Of a stretch of DNA of 64,000 nucleotides, positions 1 through 10,179 are shown one piece after another. The stretch is from Candidatus Mycoplasma mahonii (GTDB taxonomy: Bacteria; Bacillota_I; Bacilli_A; Mycoplasmatales; Metamycoplasmataceae): NCBI RefSeq assembly GCF_030550815.1, contig NZ_CP114583.1, positions 323,818 through 387,817 of the forward strand. Direction: 5' to 3'. The notes under the pieces were generated by a model. The model was not told the origin of the DNA, did not search any database, and saw only the letters and a list, made by a program, of their open reading frames with translations. A program made the position numbers and the translations under genes. The number at the start of each line of letters is the position of its first letter. Position 1 is the first letter of the stretch.

Positions 1-136
1 TTAAATACTACAAAATGCTATTTTTGGCATAATACTATGGATGAGAAATTATTTATCTTTTTTGATTGTTGAAAAATTCATTGTTTGCATTGTAATTATA
101 CATTGAGTGGTATTGTCTCCAGTGTTAAAATATGAT

Positions 137-1522
137 TTATTCATTGTATTGTCCGTGCTTTGCTAATTCTCCATATCATTTTGCAGACTTTTTAGCACTT
201 ATCTTGCCTGTTTTTATATCTAAACTATAAAGACCGTATCTGTTCTTATATGCATTAAGTCATGACCAGTTATCAATATATGTTCACATATGGTATCCGA
301 TACAATTCGCGCCTTCAGAAATCGCTTTATGAACATAGTGCAAATGTTCCTTGAAAAATTCAATACGATAATCATCCATGATAATTCCGTCTTTTTTTCA
401 TATTTCTTCATTTTGAATTCCGATACCATTTTCAGCAATAAACATCTTTTGATTATTGTAATTATTTTGTATATTCTTAATCATTAAATAAATTGCTTCA
501 GGAAAAATTTCTCATCCTCTATGTTTGTTAATTTTCCTATTGGGCATTTCATAGTCATCATAAAGTTGGCCTTCCAAAGGTTTATATAAATTAAATGATT
601 GTTTGTTTACAACTTCTTTTGTCCTTTTTGGTGTGTAGTAATTTAATCCTAATAAATCAATTCCGATATTTCTTTTAATTATATTTATTTCCTCATTTGT
701 CATTTCTCACATATAACCATTTTGTTTTGCATGATTAATTATTTCTTGCGGAAATTCTCCTTTAATAATGGGATCCAGAAATGATCTATATTGAAATAAT
801 GATGCTCACTTTGCTGAATTAATATCTTCTTCAGTATCTGATCTTGGTATAACAGGAGTGATATTTAATATAATCCCTATTTCACTTTTTAGATTCATTT
901 CTTTAAATAATTCCACACTTCTTAAATGGGCAATTAAATAATTAAATAATGATTGGTATCCTTTTTTAACATCATATATAGCTGGCAAATGAAACTTATT
1001 GAAATATCCCATTTCAACTGGAACAATTGGTTCATTGAATGTAAATCAATAATCAACAATATGGCCAAATTCTTCAAAACAAATCTTAGCATAATAAATA
1101 TAAGCATCTATGGCTTCTTTAGTTTCAAATCCGCCTTTTTCATATAGTCATAATGGCATATCAAAATGCATCAAATTAACAAGTACTTTCATCCCAGAAT
1201 TTTTAATACATTGTAGATAGTCTTTATAAAATTGAACGGCATCTTGTGAAACATTTTTTCCATCTGGAATTAATCTAGTTCACTGTATTGATGTTCTTAA
1301 AGAATTGAAATTTGTTTCTTTTGCTTTTTGGACATACTCTTTATAACGGTTTCTTGCATCACCCAGAACATATTTATTGTCATAAAAGTTGCCACCATTT
1401 TTATATCAATAATCTCATACGGATTGTGTTTTTCCGTCCATATTAATTCCGCCTTCTGTCTGTGGTCCTGACGTTGCTGAACCAAACATGAAGTTACTTG
1501 GAAACTTTATAGTTTTTGTCAT
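137..1522 (-). CDS. bgl: 6-phospho-beta-glucosidase, glycoside hydrolase family 1
   Basis: 461 aa, the usual length for GH1, and it starts at an ATG preceded by AGGAG. The acid/base motif TFNEP lies near residue 165 and the nucleophile motif IAENG near residue 370. The family hydrolyses beta-glucosides; mollicute members usually act on 6-phosphosugars delivered by a PTS. The C-terminal loop reads NWSWLNAYKNRYG. Its Ser occupies the position that is Glu in non-phospho enzymes, which favours a phosphorylated substrate. The Lys of the Ser-x6-Lys-x-Tyr phosphate site is Asn here, with a Lys one residue earlier. No PTS gene is visible beside it; the window ends just downstream. Family assignment is firm and substrate is inferred. 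Confidence 0.93.
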
Positions 1523-1604
1523 ATTTAATCTCCTATTTACTTAGAGTGCATAACTTAAATCATCTTAAATTATAATATATTACATCTATCATATAGTATT
1601 AATT

Positions 1605-1675
1605 TCTAATCTGAAAATTAGGTTCACATATTCCTGGACAAAACAATCAATTTTTAATCTCTCATATAAAACGTA
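1605..1675 (-). repeat. Short dispersed repeat, also near 11.3 and 13.9 kb
   Basis: This stretch between the glucosidase and the riboswitch shares a core (CTGAAAATTA, then CCTGG[A/G]CAAAACA) with two copies at about 11266-11350 and 13858-13945. Read on the minus strand, all three give a peptide containing FCPGI. It may be the remnant of a protein tail or a non-coding element. I do not recognise it. Confidence 0.35.
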
Positions 1676-1723
1676 AAACTACATTAATTATTTATTGAAT
1701 ATAATTTTATATTATAATAATAA

Positions 1724-1836
1724 TGTCTGACAGGAGTACCACAAGGTTGAGATACATCCTTAATGACCTGATCCGGTTAATACTGGCATAGGGAGTCGAC
1801 ACAATTCTTTTTGTGTCCTCCTAATCATAGGAGGAT
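1724..1836 (+). promoter_or_regulatory. TPP (THI-box) riboswitch with SD-sequestering hairpin
   Basis: Conserved TPP aptamer pieces appear in order: a CAGGAGTACC arm, the TTGAGATACA core (variant of CTGAGA), CCTGATCCGGTTAATACTGGCATAGGGAGTC in outline, and closing bases at 1796-1800. Two hairpins follow: GACACAA/TTGTGTC (1798-1817) and TCCTCCT/AGGAGGA (1816-1835). The second buries the AGGAGG ribosome-binding site of the next gene and is followed by a T-rich run, so control could be translational, by termination, or both. The hairpins share two bases. A transport and kinase pair follows, which fits thiamine control. Confidence 0.88.
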
Positions 1837-1839
1837 TTT

Positions 1840-2400
1840 ATTTTCAAAATTAAAAAAATAGCAATATTACAAATTACTATGGTCGGAATTATGTTAGGAC
1901 TTATCACTGTCTTTAAATACATAGATGGAATTATTCCAAAGACACCACTTGGATATGCATGATTAGAGTTATATATGGTTTTCGGAGTAATTATGTTGTT
2001 AGTCTTACCTTTTATGACATCACTTTTAGTGTTGATCACAGCTCCGTTTTTACGGTTTGCTTTAGGACAAACATTTCAAGCAAGTCTAGCAAGTTTTATT
2101 TTAGATTATACATCACTAGTATTGGGTTTATTAATTGTTTATCCAATGAAATTTATTAAAAACAAATGAATCTTCATACCATGCTTAATTTTGTTGATTA
2201 TAGTTATTTTTAGTATTAAAGAATTTTGGCATACCACTTCAGGAGTTGTGGCTTATAAAGTCAGTTGAGGATTATCATCATCATTAAATGCCCTTATTGT
2301 TTTCATTACAATGGCAGCAATGGTTTTTGCCTTGATTATGATACCTAAACTAAAAATGTTGCAAAAACTTGCTACAAAAAAAGAGTTCAAATGATCTTAA
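1840..2400 (+). CDS. thiT: ThiT-like thiamine ECF transporter S component
   Basis: About 186 aa with roughly six hydrophobic segments, the size and make-up of ECF substrate-binding (S) subunits. The TPP riboswitch in front makes thiamine or a precursor the likely substrate. The segments around the aromatic-rich FWHTTSG and the LDY motif in the middle are reminiscent of ThiT. No ATG lies near the strong AGGAGG at 1829-1834. The first in-frame candidate is ATT at 1840, five bases downstream; the first ATG is only at 1879, inside the first membrane segment. I therefore propose an ATT start. Three Trp codons are TGA. It overlaps the next gene by 10 bases. ECF energising subunits must be encoded elsewhere. 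Confidence 0.75.
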
Positions 2401-3059
2401 AAGATAAAACAACAACAAAGATAATCCGTAAAGGTTATTTAAATACAGTTTATAAACAAGATGATTTATATATTAGAGAACCAAAAGAAGTTAAATCTAA
2501 TCTAGAAAATGAAGTTAAAATCTTTAACGCCCTGAATATAAAAACCCGCCTGAATAATAGTGGTGTCATGACTCGTTCATGAATTAACGGAGAGACTATT
2601 GTAAAGTGAACATCGCCCATTTTGAATTTAGTTAAAGAGAAGATTGAAGAACTGCACAAGTTGCACATAGATGGTCTTTCAGTCCATGATTGGACTAAAT
2701 ATGATAAGTGGTTAGCTAAATTACCGATGGAGTATTTAAGTGATTTTAAAAACAAACGTAATTTACTTAAAAATTATAACCATGTGGTTTCACACAATGA
2801 TTTAAATAAAGAAAACATGTTGATTAATAAAGGCAAAATAACCTTTATTGATTATGAATGGTCTAACATGAATGTTGAGTTATTTGATTATGTTCAATTT
2901 TATGTTACCGAAGGTGAGTTACTTGTTAAAAAAAGTAATGAATTCAATGAATTATTATTTGTTTCTTTATGTTATTTTTATTTATGGACCTTTGATGTGC
3001 CAAAGTCTAATTTTGTTCTTCATTTACGTGCTAAATACAAAAAGATGCTCTCAAAATAA
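2391..3059 (+). CDS. Choline/thiamine kinase-like phosphotransferase
   Basis: 222 aa of the aminoglycoside phosphotransferase/choline kinase fold. The catalytic loop reads SHNDLNKENML (HxDxxxxN, near residue 137), followed by the metal-binding FIDYEWS. The start ATG overlaps the end of the transporter gene, so the two are co-translated under the TPP riboswitch. That context suggests it phosphorylates thiamine taken up by ThiT, though the fold alone would also allow choline. It is short at the N-terminus compared with typical 260-300 aa members. One Trp is TGA (2580). Family is clear, substrate is inferred. Confidence 0.8.
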
Positions 3060-3080
3060 CTAGTGTTGTGAAGCAGTAAT

Positions 3081-3296
3081 TTATTGAAGCAGTAATGAAA
3101 CAACACGGGCGGTTTCTTCGGAAATGCTTTGATAAAGATCAAGATTATTGCCATTAATGAATTCCTTCACTTCTGCCACCATTTTGTTATTCATGTGGCC
3201 GCAAGATATATTTGTAAATGCCTTCTTGCCATCTAAATAAACAACGTTATTACCATCTTGCGTTAACTTTATAATTTTCTTGGTAGCTAGTATAGT
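3081..3296 (-). pseudogene. C-terminal remnant of a Gfo/Idh/MocA-type oxidoreductase
   Basis: An open frame of about 70 codons without a start codon ends at a TAA that looks natural. The peptide contains SCGHMNNKMVAEVKEFI and ends ETARVVSLLLQ. This pattern, an EIxEF helix followed by a terminal helix, resembles the C-terminus of Gfo/Idh/MocA dehydrogenases. A TAG lies upstream in frame, so the N-terminal NAD-binding part is missing. Two copies of TGAAGCAGTAAT flank the stop. The break coincides with the palindrome in front of the next gene, so the rest was probably lost when that gene arrived. Family call is tentative. Confidence 0.45.
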
Positions 3297-3341
3297 GGTC
3301 TATACAATTATTGTATACACCACTATACAATGTGTTATAAT
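3290..3341 (+). promoter_or_regulatory. 39-bp palindrome overlapping a promoter
   Basis: Positions 3290-3308 and 3310-3328 are 19-base arms that match as inverted repeats at all but one position. TTGTAT at 3311-3316 lies inside the right arm and TATAAT at 3336-3341 follows. The ATG of the ATPase gene comes six bases after the -10, so the transcript should be nearly leaderless. The stem is AT-rich and has no following T run, so an operator is more likely than a terminator. Confidence 0.6.
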
Positions 3342-3347
3342 AACACC

Positions 3348-4505
3348 ATGGAAACAAAACTAATCAAAAGAGTTGCATACAAACAAGTAGTTATGACACT
3401 AAAGGATAATCAGATACCGCTGATCATAGGTCTTAGAAGAATAGGTAAGACCACAATTTTAAAACAATTAAATAAAGAGTTTAAAAATTCCTTCTATCTT
3501 TCGCTTGATGATTTTGAAATTTATGCTTTAAAAGATTTAGAACTATGAAATTATTTAGTTGATTTATCTGCTAAATATGATTTACTATTACTGGATGAAG
3601 TTCAGTTAAGAAAAGGATGAGATTTAATCATTAAAAATTTATTTGATAAGTTCACTAGTAACAATATATGTAAATATGTTGTAACGGGCTCATCATCTAT
3701 TAATCTGTTAGGTAAAGAAATGGGTGTAAATCGAATCAAAAGAATTTATTTAGATACTTGAGATTTTGATGAATATTTGACATTATCAGGTAAGAAGAAA
3801 ACATTTGCTGAATTTGAAATTTTTTTAGGAAGAGGATTTCCTGCATATATACAATCTGATAAAAGTATCTTTGACATGCTCAATGAAACTTTAAAACCCA
3901 TTATATTGAATGATATTCCAAAGGCATTTAATAATATTGATACATTAGCTTTAATGAGGTTTATTAAAGAACTATCGCATTTATCAAATGGAGAGGTTAA
4001 TGAAACAACCTTAGCTAATAAAGTTGGGATCACAAGAGTAACGGCTAAAAATTATTTGGATATTTTAGAAAGAGCTTCTTTAATTAAAATTATCTTTAAA
4101 ATGGATGAAAGATTAATTATTGGAAAGAAAAAGACTAAGAAAGTATATTTGAATCCTCATTTACATGTTTGATTGCTTGGAAAACAATTTAGCGAAATAA
4201 ACGGTAAGTACAAAGGGCATATTATAGAATCATATTGACTTTATTGAGCTACATCTATTAATGGTTGAACTAAGCAGTTTTATTATTATCAAGATAGCAC
4301 ATCTAAGGAAGAAATTGACTTCATATTATTAAATCCTAATGGATCAATTAAGACATTGCATGAATTTAAGTATTCAGATAGTCCTAGCATTAATAAAACA
4401 TTTAGAACAACAATTAGTCAAAATAAATTCCTTTGATGTAAAGAAACAAAACATAAAGATAACTATGAAATGGTTTCAATACTTGATATGAATGGAAATT
4501 GATAA
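3348..4505 (+). CDS. AAA ATPase with DUF4143-type C-terminal domain
   Basis: 385 aa. The P-loop GLRRIGKT is at residues 28-35, an LLLLDEVQ Walker B follows, and VVTGSSS is the sensor-like segment of this family. The middle (residues 200-260) looks like a winged helix (NKVGITRVTAKNYLDIL). The C-terminal part has a nuclease-fold-like stretch (EEIDFILL then EFKYS), as in DUF4143 proteins. These ATPases are common in mobile and accessory regions and their job is largely unknown. I chose ATG 3348 rather than 3330, because the earlier ATG lies upstream of the -10 box. Eight or more Trp codons are TGA. It stands alone, convergent with the DUF6119 gene. Confidence 0.85.
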
Positions 4506-4590
4506 CCACATTATTTTTTATGATGGTGACAAGAATTTTTTGTAAATATGATTATATTTTATGCTTAATTATATATTGTGAATACTTGCC

Positions 4591-6192
4591 TTATTTTTGC
4601 TTTATAGCAACAATTTTTAGTTCTATTTTATCAGAATTTCTATCAATAATTTCATCTACAACTATGGAACGGGCAAAAAATGGTAGATAAGGTTTTCCGT
4701 CATCTAATATTTTTGATGTTCCTATAGCTAATACAAATTCACTTATATCAGAGACATCTATTTCCATTCCTGATTTATTATTTAAATGATTATTTAAATA
4801 ATTATTTATTTTCTCCGAATTCCGCTTAATTGCACTAATAGAATTTCTTACTTGAGCAACTAAATGTGAAATGGAGGCAGAATTGTGAAGTGCCTTTACA
4901 GCAATTAAGGTCTTATTCTTTATAAGTAAATCTGCAATTTCTAATTTTTCTAAATTTCCAAATTGAACCATTTTCTTATCAATATTTATTCATAATTTTT
5001 CTGATGCGACTCTTGTATTATATTCGGATTCGTGTTCTTTTGATGGTCAATTTGGGAATTTAATTTTAGAAGTAGCAATAGATTTATATTTTTCATTTAC
5101 CTCATCTTTATAATCTTTATTTACTAATAATCATTTCCCTTCATTTAGAATATAGAATTCACCATTCAATTCCTGTTCTGTTGATAGCAAATATTTTAAT
5201 TTTTTATGACTTAAAGATGAATCACCAGAACTACCATCATCCATAGAGTGAACAATCATATTCTCTATTTGGGTTCTACCTTTTACGATATTAGCTTCTT
5301 TAATCAACTTATTTGATAAATCATAAAACTGCTCTTTTAATTTATCGAGATGAAAGTATGCATGATTAGTATCTTCAAATGTAGGTCATGCAATCAAGCC
5401 TTTGTATTCATTACCTTTTAATTGTTTTTTAACAATATTTCAAAGCTTATTCTCCATATCGTTATCAACATTTTGATAAAAATCTAAAAAATCAAAATCT
5501 TTTTTATATAAACTCTTTTTAGAATCATTTAGAAAATATTCTTTTATAAAATCTTCAATGCAGTTAGTTATTTCTGAGGGATTGTAATCATTATTGATGG
5601 CGATTCTTATTCCATCATTAAGATACATTACACTTCCTGTTTTTTCAAATAAAGTATATTTTATCTTCATACTTTTAAGGTTATCATATATTTTTTTAAA
5701 TCTGTAATTGTTAAAATCTGTATATTTATTTTTACCCTGCATCAAATTATCACCACTTACCTTATTTTTGCTAGATAATAAATTTATTTTTATTTCTTTA
5801 TTTAGTGATTTGGAATGGTTTATTATTGATTTTATCCCAAAATTATCTTCAAAATATTCATAATTAATAAGTTCACTTGTGTTTCCTATAGAAATTGAAA
5901 AATAACGATTATCTATTTTTTTGAAAATAATTGCCTTTAATTTTGAGACATATTTTTTAATTTTTGCACCAGAAAAAGAATCAATCAAAGGTTCATGTAT
6001 TGGAAAGATTTGGCTTTTTCTTATGTATGTTTGGTATACATCTCCAGATATAAAAATATATTCATTATCCTTGTGGGATTTATCAATCTCTTCGGACTTC
6101 GTTAATATATACTTTTCATGATCGATTAAAATGTCACTTATTTTAAAATCATTTTTATATAAATTTATTTTAATATCTCTTTTTATTGCCAT
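4591..6192 (-). CDS. DUF6119 / TIGR04141 family sporadically distributed protein
   Basis: 533 aa, typical for TIGR04141. Landmarks are the central region with GEFYILNEGKWLLVN near residue 335, followed by a segment that starts LWINIDKK and continues IADLLIKNKTLIAVKAL, then SISHLVAQVRNS. These match the family as I remember it. The family is patchily distributed and often found in defence or mobile regions; no biochemical role is established that I know of. It is rich in Lys, Asn and Asp and has no membrane segment. It is a single gene, convergent with the ATPase before it. Start ATG 6192 has no strong ribosome-binding site. Confidence 0.75.
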
Positions 6193-6375
6193 TTAATAAT
6201 TATATAGGAATCATATTTAAACTATGTTTTTTTCAAGTGAGCAGAATTATTTAGTAGGATTTTTGCTTTTAAACATTTTAGAGAAATTATGCTTAATCCT
6301 CTAAATAAGTTTAATTCAAAAAGTCTTTATCAAATAATGATAAATTTATTTTAACATTTTAATGACTATCTTGAA

Positions 6376-7514
6376 CTAATAAACAAGGTTGTTCAATATA
6401 CTTGCAATACTCACTGAGTCCATTTTTGCAGCAGGAATTTTATAAGATGAGTTCAGATGCCTTGTATGTAAAACAATATCAGAATGATGTTAATATATTT
6501 CAGAAAAGTTAACTCCGCCGTTATTGGTTCTGCTTAATTGTATTATATTGAATGTTTTTGAATAGTAGTTATTGACAAATTTATTTAGGATTAATAAATC
6601 TTTATTTGTATATTTATTTAAACTTTTCCCCTTAGGGATTAATCTTCTTATAATTCTATGTTTATTTTCTAGTGTCCCTTTTTCTCTTGAACAATATGGA
6701 TGACAATTAAACAGCTTACCTATATTGATGATTTCATGAAGTAAATTATTTTCACCACCAATTATCCATAGTGTGAGTATTGATAGTTATATTATTTGTC
6801 TTTATAATGCCTTTTAAAGCTTTTTTGAACCCCATCATTGTTCGATCTAGTAAGTTGAATAGAAATTTCCGCTATGGATATCAATAAGGGTTAGTAGGGC
6901 TTGATCATCAGCTCTTTTTCCAATAACATATCTATTTCATAGTTATTTGGTTGTTGCCTTAATAGTATCTTGTCAGGCCTTACTTCGATACTGTTATATT
7001 TAACTAGTTTTTTGCGTTCATCATCTGATTTAAGACTAAAAAAGGGTTTTTTAGTGCTTGGTAATCATTTATAAATAAAACTATAATGTGGGGATTTTGC
7101 CATGTAATATATTCAACTCCTTTTAGGTGCATATCCATCATGATATCTTTTTTTGAACTCCTTCATAAATTCATCAACGGATCTTTTAGCTTTTACTCCC
7201 AGTATTTTTTCGTGAAATAAATGTTTACAAACCTTAATAAAGTTTAGATAAATTACTTCGGATTCAGAAGCGCACATATAAGCCTGATTAACTTTCATTT
7301 GATCTCTTTGCTGCTAGTATTGCTTGAAACTATAATAGATGCGGATGCGAGAACCTTGTCAATAGTTTTGTTTATTTTTCCTTCATACTTATCTTTTACA
7401 GCTATTCAAGCATCTTCTTATCTTTCCGTTGAATATGCTTGTTTCCCTACTAATGTCATATCTTGATAATTTTTTGTTGGCGTTATCTAATGCTAAATGT
7501 TTGTATAATTTCAT
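6376..7514 (-). pseudogene. Decayed IS30-family transposase
   Basis: Pieces of an IS30 transposase lie in order on the minus strand but are broken by stops and frame changes. The N-terminal part starts at ATG 7514 (MKLYKHLALDNANKK). An open piece at 7113-7298 ends YHDGYAPKRS. A piece with LIDIHSG represents the catalytic core. The C-terminal part contains REKGTLENKHRIIRR and IPKGKSLNKYT, the signature around the last catalytic Glu. TAG at 6376-6378 would be the natural stop. I could not find matching terminal inverted repeats, so the element limits are unknown. It cannot make an active enzyme. Confidence 0.85.
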
Positions 7515-7845
7515 TGGTCCCTTTTCTTTCTAATTAGTATGTAGCCCAATTGTAAGGCAAAGGAGCTTTTATAATGAAATTTTTAGGTACACTTAGGTGT
7601 GGACAGAACAAAAATAAAAATATATGAATCCATAAATTATTTGCTACTTAGCAAGTTTTTTGGACTGTTTTTGTATATATATTTTGTTTTTATTATATTT
7701 TCAGTTTTGTTATATTAGCACCTAGATATAGAATTATTCACTAATCATAAACTGATTTTTTTGCAAATAATTACGCATTTAAGTTCTTTTCTGAACTAAC
7801 AAAGTCACTAAGCGATTATCCAATCTCATTGATTGTGTACAATGG
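7515..7845. other. Gene-poor spacer next to the IS30 remnant
   Basis: No supportable gene here. A short plus-strand frame begins ATG 7574 behind AAAGGAG and encodes about 25 residues (MKFLGTLRCGQNK...). It is too short to call. The sequence TTAGGTGTGGACAGAACAAA could be part of an insertion-sequence end, but no partner was found at the other side of the transposase remnant. Confidence 0.3.
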
Positions 7846-8895
7846 TTAAACTCCCTTTTTATATACGTTTTCTCTGTGGTATTTTAGATATCCCAATCTT
7901 TTATCATTTAACAATGAACCATCTAATTTATAATTATCAAGTTCTAGTCTTTGAACTTCTTCTTTGCTTAGGTTAAATGGTTCATGATTTTTATTTGTGG
8001 AATAAACAACACTTCCTCTATCATTAAAAGTAATTGCTCCGGAATCAAATAATTTGTGAATATCAGGTGATAGTAATAATCCGTTATTTATATCCTTAAT
8101 TTCATTTTTATATTCAGATGAAATATGTGAAACAGGTTTAATGTGTGCAGCTTCAACCATTTTCATTGCTTTAAATATTTTATAAAGATGGTCTTTTCTA
8201 TCAAAAGTACTTATTAAGACATTTCTAAATTCATTTCTAAGCCTTGAGGTGGAGTCTGATATGTCATTAATTCTTAAATAGCTTCTCATTTCATCAATAT
8301 AGAAAAACTTATAACTTTTAGAAAATCAATTGTCTATAACAAATTTATATTTATCAATTTGTCTAACATTGTTTAGAAACTGTTCGAATGTAATGTGATT
8401 AGAATAATCAAAGTCACTTGACTTAAGAGTTCTTTTGTCGGTGAAAACTCTTAATAAGTTTATGAATTGAAAATTTTCATTATTACCTGACTTAATAATG
8501 AATTCTCCATTTAATTTATCTTGCTGTGATCCTGTGGGATTATTACCGGATAAATACCCGGAAATTGAAAGAACGGATCCTTGAGTAGACATTTTGTTAT
8601 TTCATCACAAAATTTCATCATCTGACATTCCAATTAATTTCTTTGTTTTAGATAGGTGATTAAATTTATTGAATTTATCAGTGAATTTTTGTCTTAGTCC
8701 TTTGGACTTACTTCATGTTGACTGCTGATGTTCATTAAATTCATTTTCTCCATTTAGTAATATTTTTGCACCTTCGATTTTTAGGAAATTATTTTTAAGT
8801 GAATATTTAAAATATATGTCTCCTTGTATTTTCGTGCTCCTATTTAAGCGATTACTATTAACGGCTTTATTAATAAATGAAATTTTACATACCAT
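7846..8895 (-). CDS. HNH restriction endonuclease, partner of the CpG-type methylase
   Basis: 349 aa. The C-terminal third carries an HNH_2-type motif: AAHIKPVS near residue 248, then NGLLLSPDIHKLFDSG, supplying the H, N and H metal and catalytic residues. This form is frequent in type II restriction enzymes. The N-terminal two thirds are unfamiliar and presumably recognise DNA. Its ATG shares a base with the methylase stop (TAATG), so the two are translationally coupled, the hallmark of a restriction-modification pair. If the methylase acts on CG, this enzyme should cut unmethylated sites containing CG. The frame is intact with TGA as Trp. Confidence 0.8.
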
Positions 8896-10058
8896 TATTC
8901 AAACCCCCTCATTATTTCTTCTAATACTTCTACTGATATTGAGTTACCACATGTATAGATCATTTTAGTTTGTGTTAAGAAATTAAGAGCATTTACTTTG
9001 TTATAGTCTTCTTCATCAAACCCCATATATTGATATGCCTCTCTGGCGTTCATTTTTCTAATTTTGTTATCATACTTCATCTTGATTCTTGAATTAGCTC
9101 CTGAGGCCGTTAGTGTGGGGCCTGTATGTTTTAAGTCATAGACATATGCTTCTGAATTAAATGTTGAGTAATTGATTAGTGTACCTTTATTAATATTTGA
9201 TTTAGTTAATCTAAAGTCCGAGATATCATATTTATCAAGGGATGGCATAAAGTCTTTATTAGATGGTTTCTTATCCAGGACGGTCTTAATCGCCTTTGGT
9301 AATTGTTTACCTTCAGGTAATTTTACTTCTTTTTTAAGCGAGGAGATCATATAAACCCTTCTTCTGGCTTGAGCAGACCCAAAATCCCCAGCATTTAAGA
9401 TTTTGATATTATTTTTATAACCAAGTTTTTCTAGTCTCTTCATTCATTTACTTAAATCATCTTTAAATGTCTTATGTATTAATGCGGTGACATTTTCCAT
9501 TAATAAGTATTTAGGCAACTTAGTTTTAGGAGTACTTTCTAATGCTTTTTCTACTTCTCATAAAAGACCAGAACGAGTACCTTCTTTTATTCCTCTTTGT
9601 TTTCCTTGTTGTGATAGGTCTTGACAAGGAAAAGAATAAGTAATGAGGTCAACATCAGCTAGTTTTCGCTTATATAGAGTTCTAACATCGAAGATGTTTC
9701 CTTCTGCTTCTGATGCTTTTACTGCCTTATAAATAATTCTTAATTCATTTAGTTTCTTTCTTTTCCAATATCCCTTTTTAATTGGCTGCTTAGAATCAAG
9801 GGACAAAGGTAATGATTCTAAATATTTAATCATAGTTTTAGTTGTAGTCTTATGATCAATAGGATCTATGGTGAGATGATGATGAATGGCTTGATATGAG
9901 ATTATCGCAGTGATGAACCACTCTGCCATTCCAACTACTTCATATTTCTTATTGATATTTGCTAGAGCCTTTCTTTGGGCTCCGATACCAGCAAAAGCTT
10001 CAAATACCCTTAATGGTTTGGTGTTAACCTTAGTTTTATCCGTTTTTTTAGTACTCAT
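8895..10058 (-). CDS. C5-cytosine DNA methyltransferase, M.SssI-like (probable CpG)
   Basis: 387 aa; M.SssI is 386. Motif I is LRVFEAFAGIGAQRKAL, motif IV is SFPCQDLSQQG with catalytic Cys145, motif VI is LLMENV, and motif VIII is QARRRVY. The recognition-domain region (PTLTASGANSRIK) and the GNSISVEVLEEI tail are close to M.SssI from memory, which supports CG specificity; this is recall, not an alignment. Two ATGs are possible. I take 10058 because TATAAT sits nine bases before it, so the mRNA is almost leaderless. The HNH nuclease overlaps downstream. A tyrosine recombinase is divergent. Confidence 0.92.
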
Positions 10059-10140
10059 TATTAAGAAATTATACAAGTTTTTTATTAAAATATGGTTTTT
10101 TTAATACTAAAATATACATGGAACTAAGGTTATATCAAAT
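10015..10140. promoter_or_regulatory. Methylase promoter region with imperfect inverted repeat
   Basis: On the minus strand TATAAT lies nine bases before the methylase ATG. AACTAAGGTTA occurs inside the methylase 5' codons (minus strand, about 10023-10033) and again on the plus strand at about 10123-10133, forming an 11-bp inverted repeat around the start region. The arrangement copies the perfect 18-bp repeat at 29246/29375, with related sequence (AACTGAGGTTATA). It may be a degenerate or diverged inversion site. In this case inversion would give only a short open frame. Confidence 0.4.
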
Positions 10141-10179
10141 TATTGGTTTAATTGTTTAATGTAATTATGATTAAAAGGT

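Noticed and set aside
1-195. Small frames around the glucosidase stop: a minus-strand ORF at 49-144 (31 codons) and a plus-strand frame with Cys-x2-Cys pairs
   Set aside because: Neither has a ribosome-binding site or a recognisable product; both overlap the glucosidase and look like chance.
2450-2755. Minus-strand ORF opposite the kinase gene
   Set aside because: It covers the kinase catalytic region, which is plainly coded on the plus strand.
3061-3100. Direct repeat TGAAGCAGTAAT as a target-site duplication
   Set aside because: The copies are only 16 bases apart and flank no element.
6193-7845. Complete IS30 element
   Set aside because: The transposase frame is broken several times and no matching terminal repeats were found.
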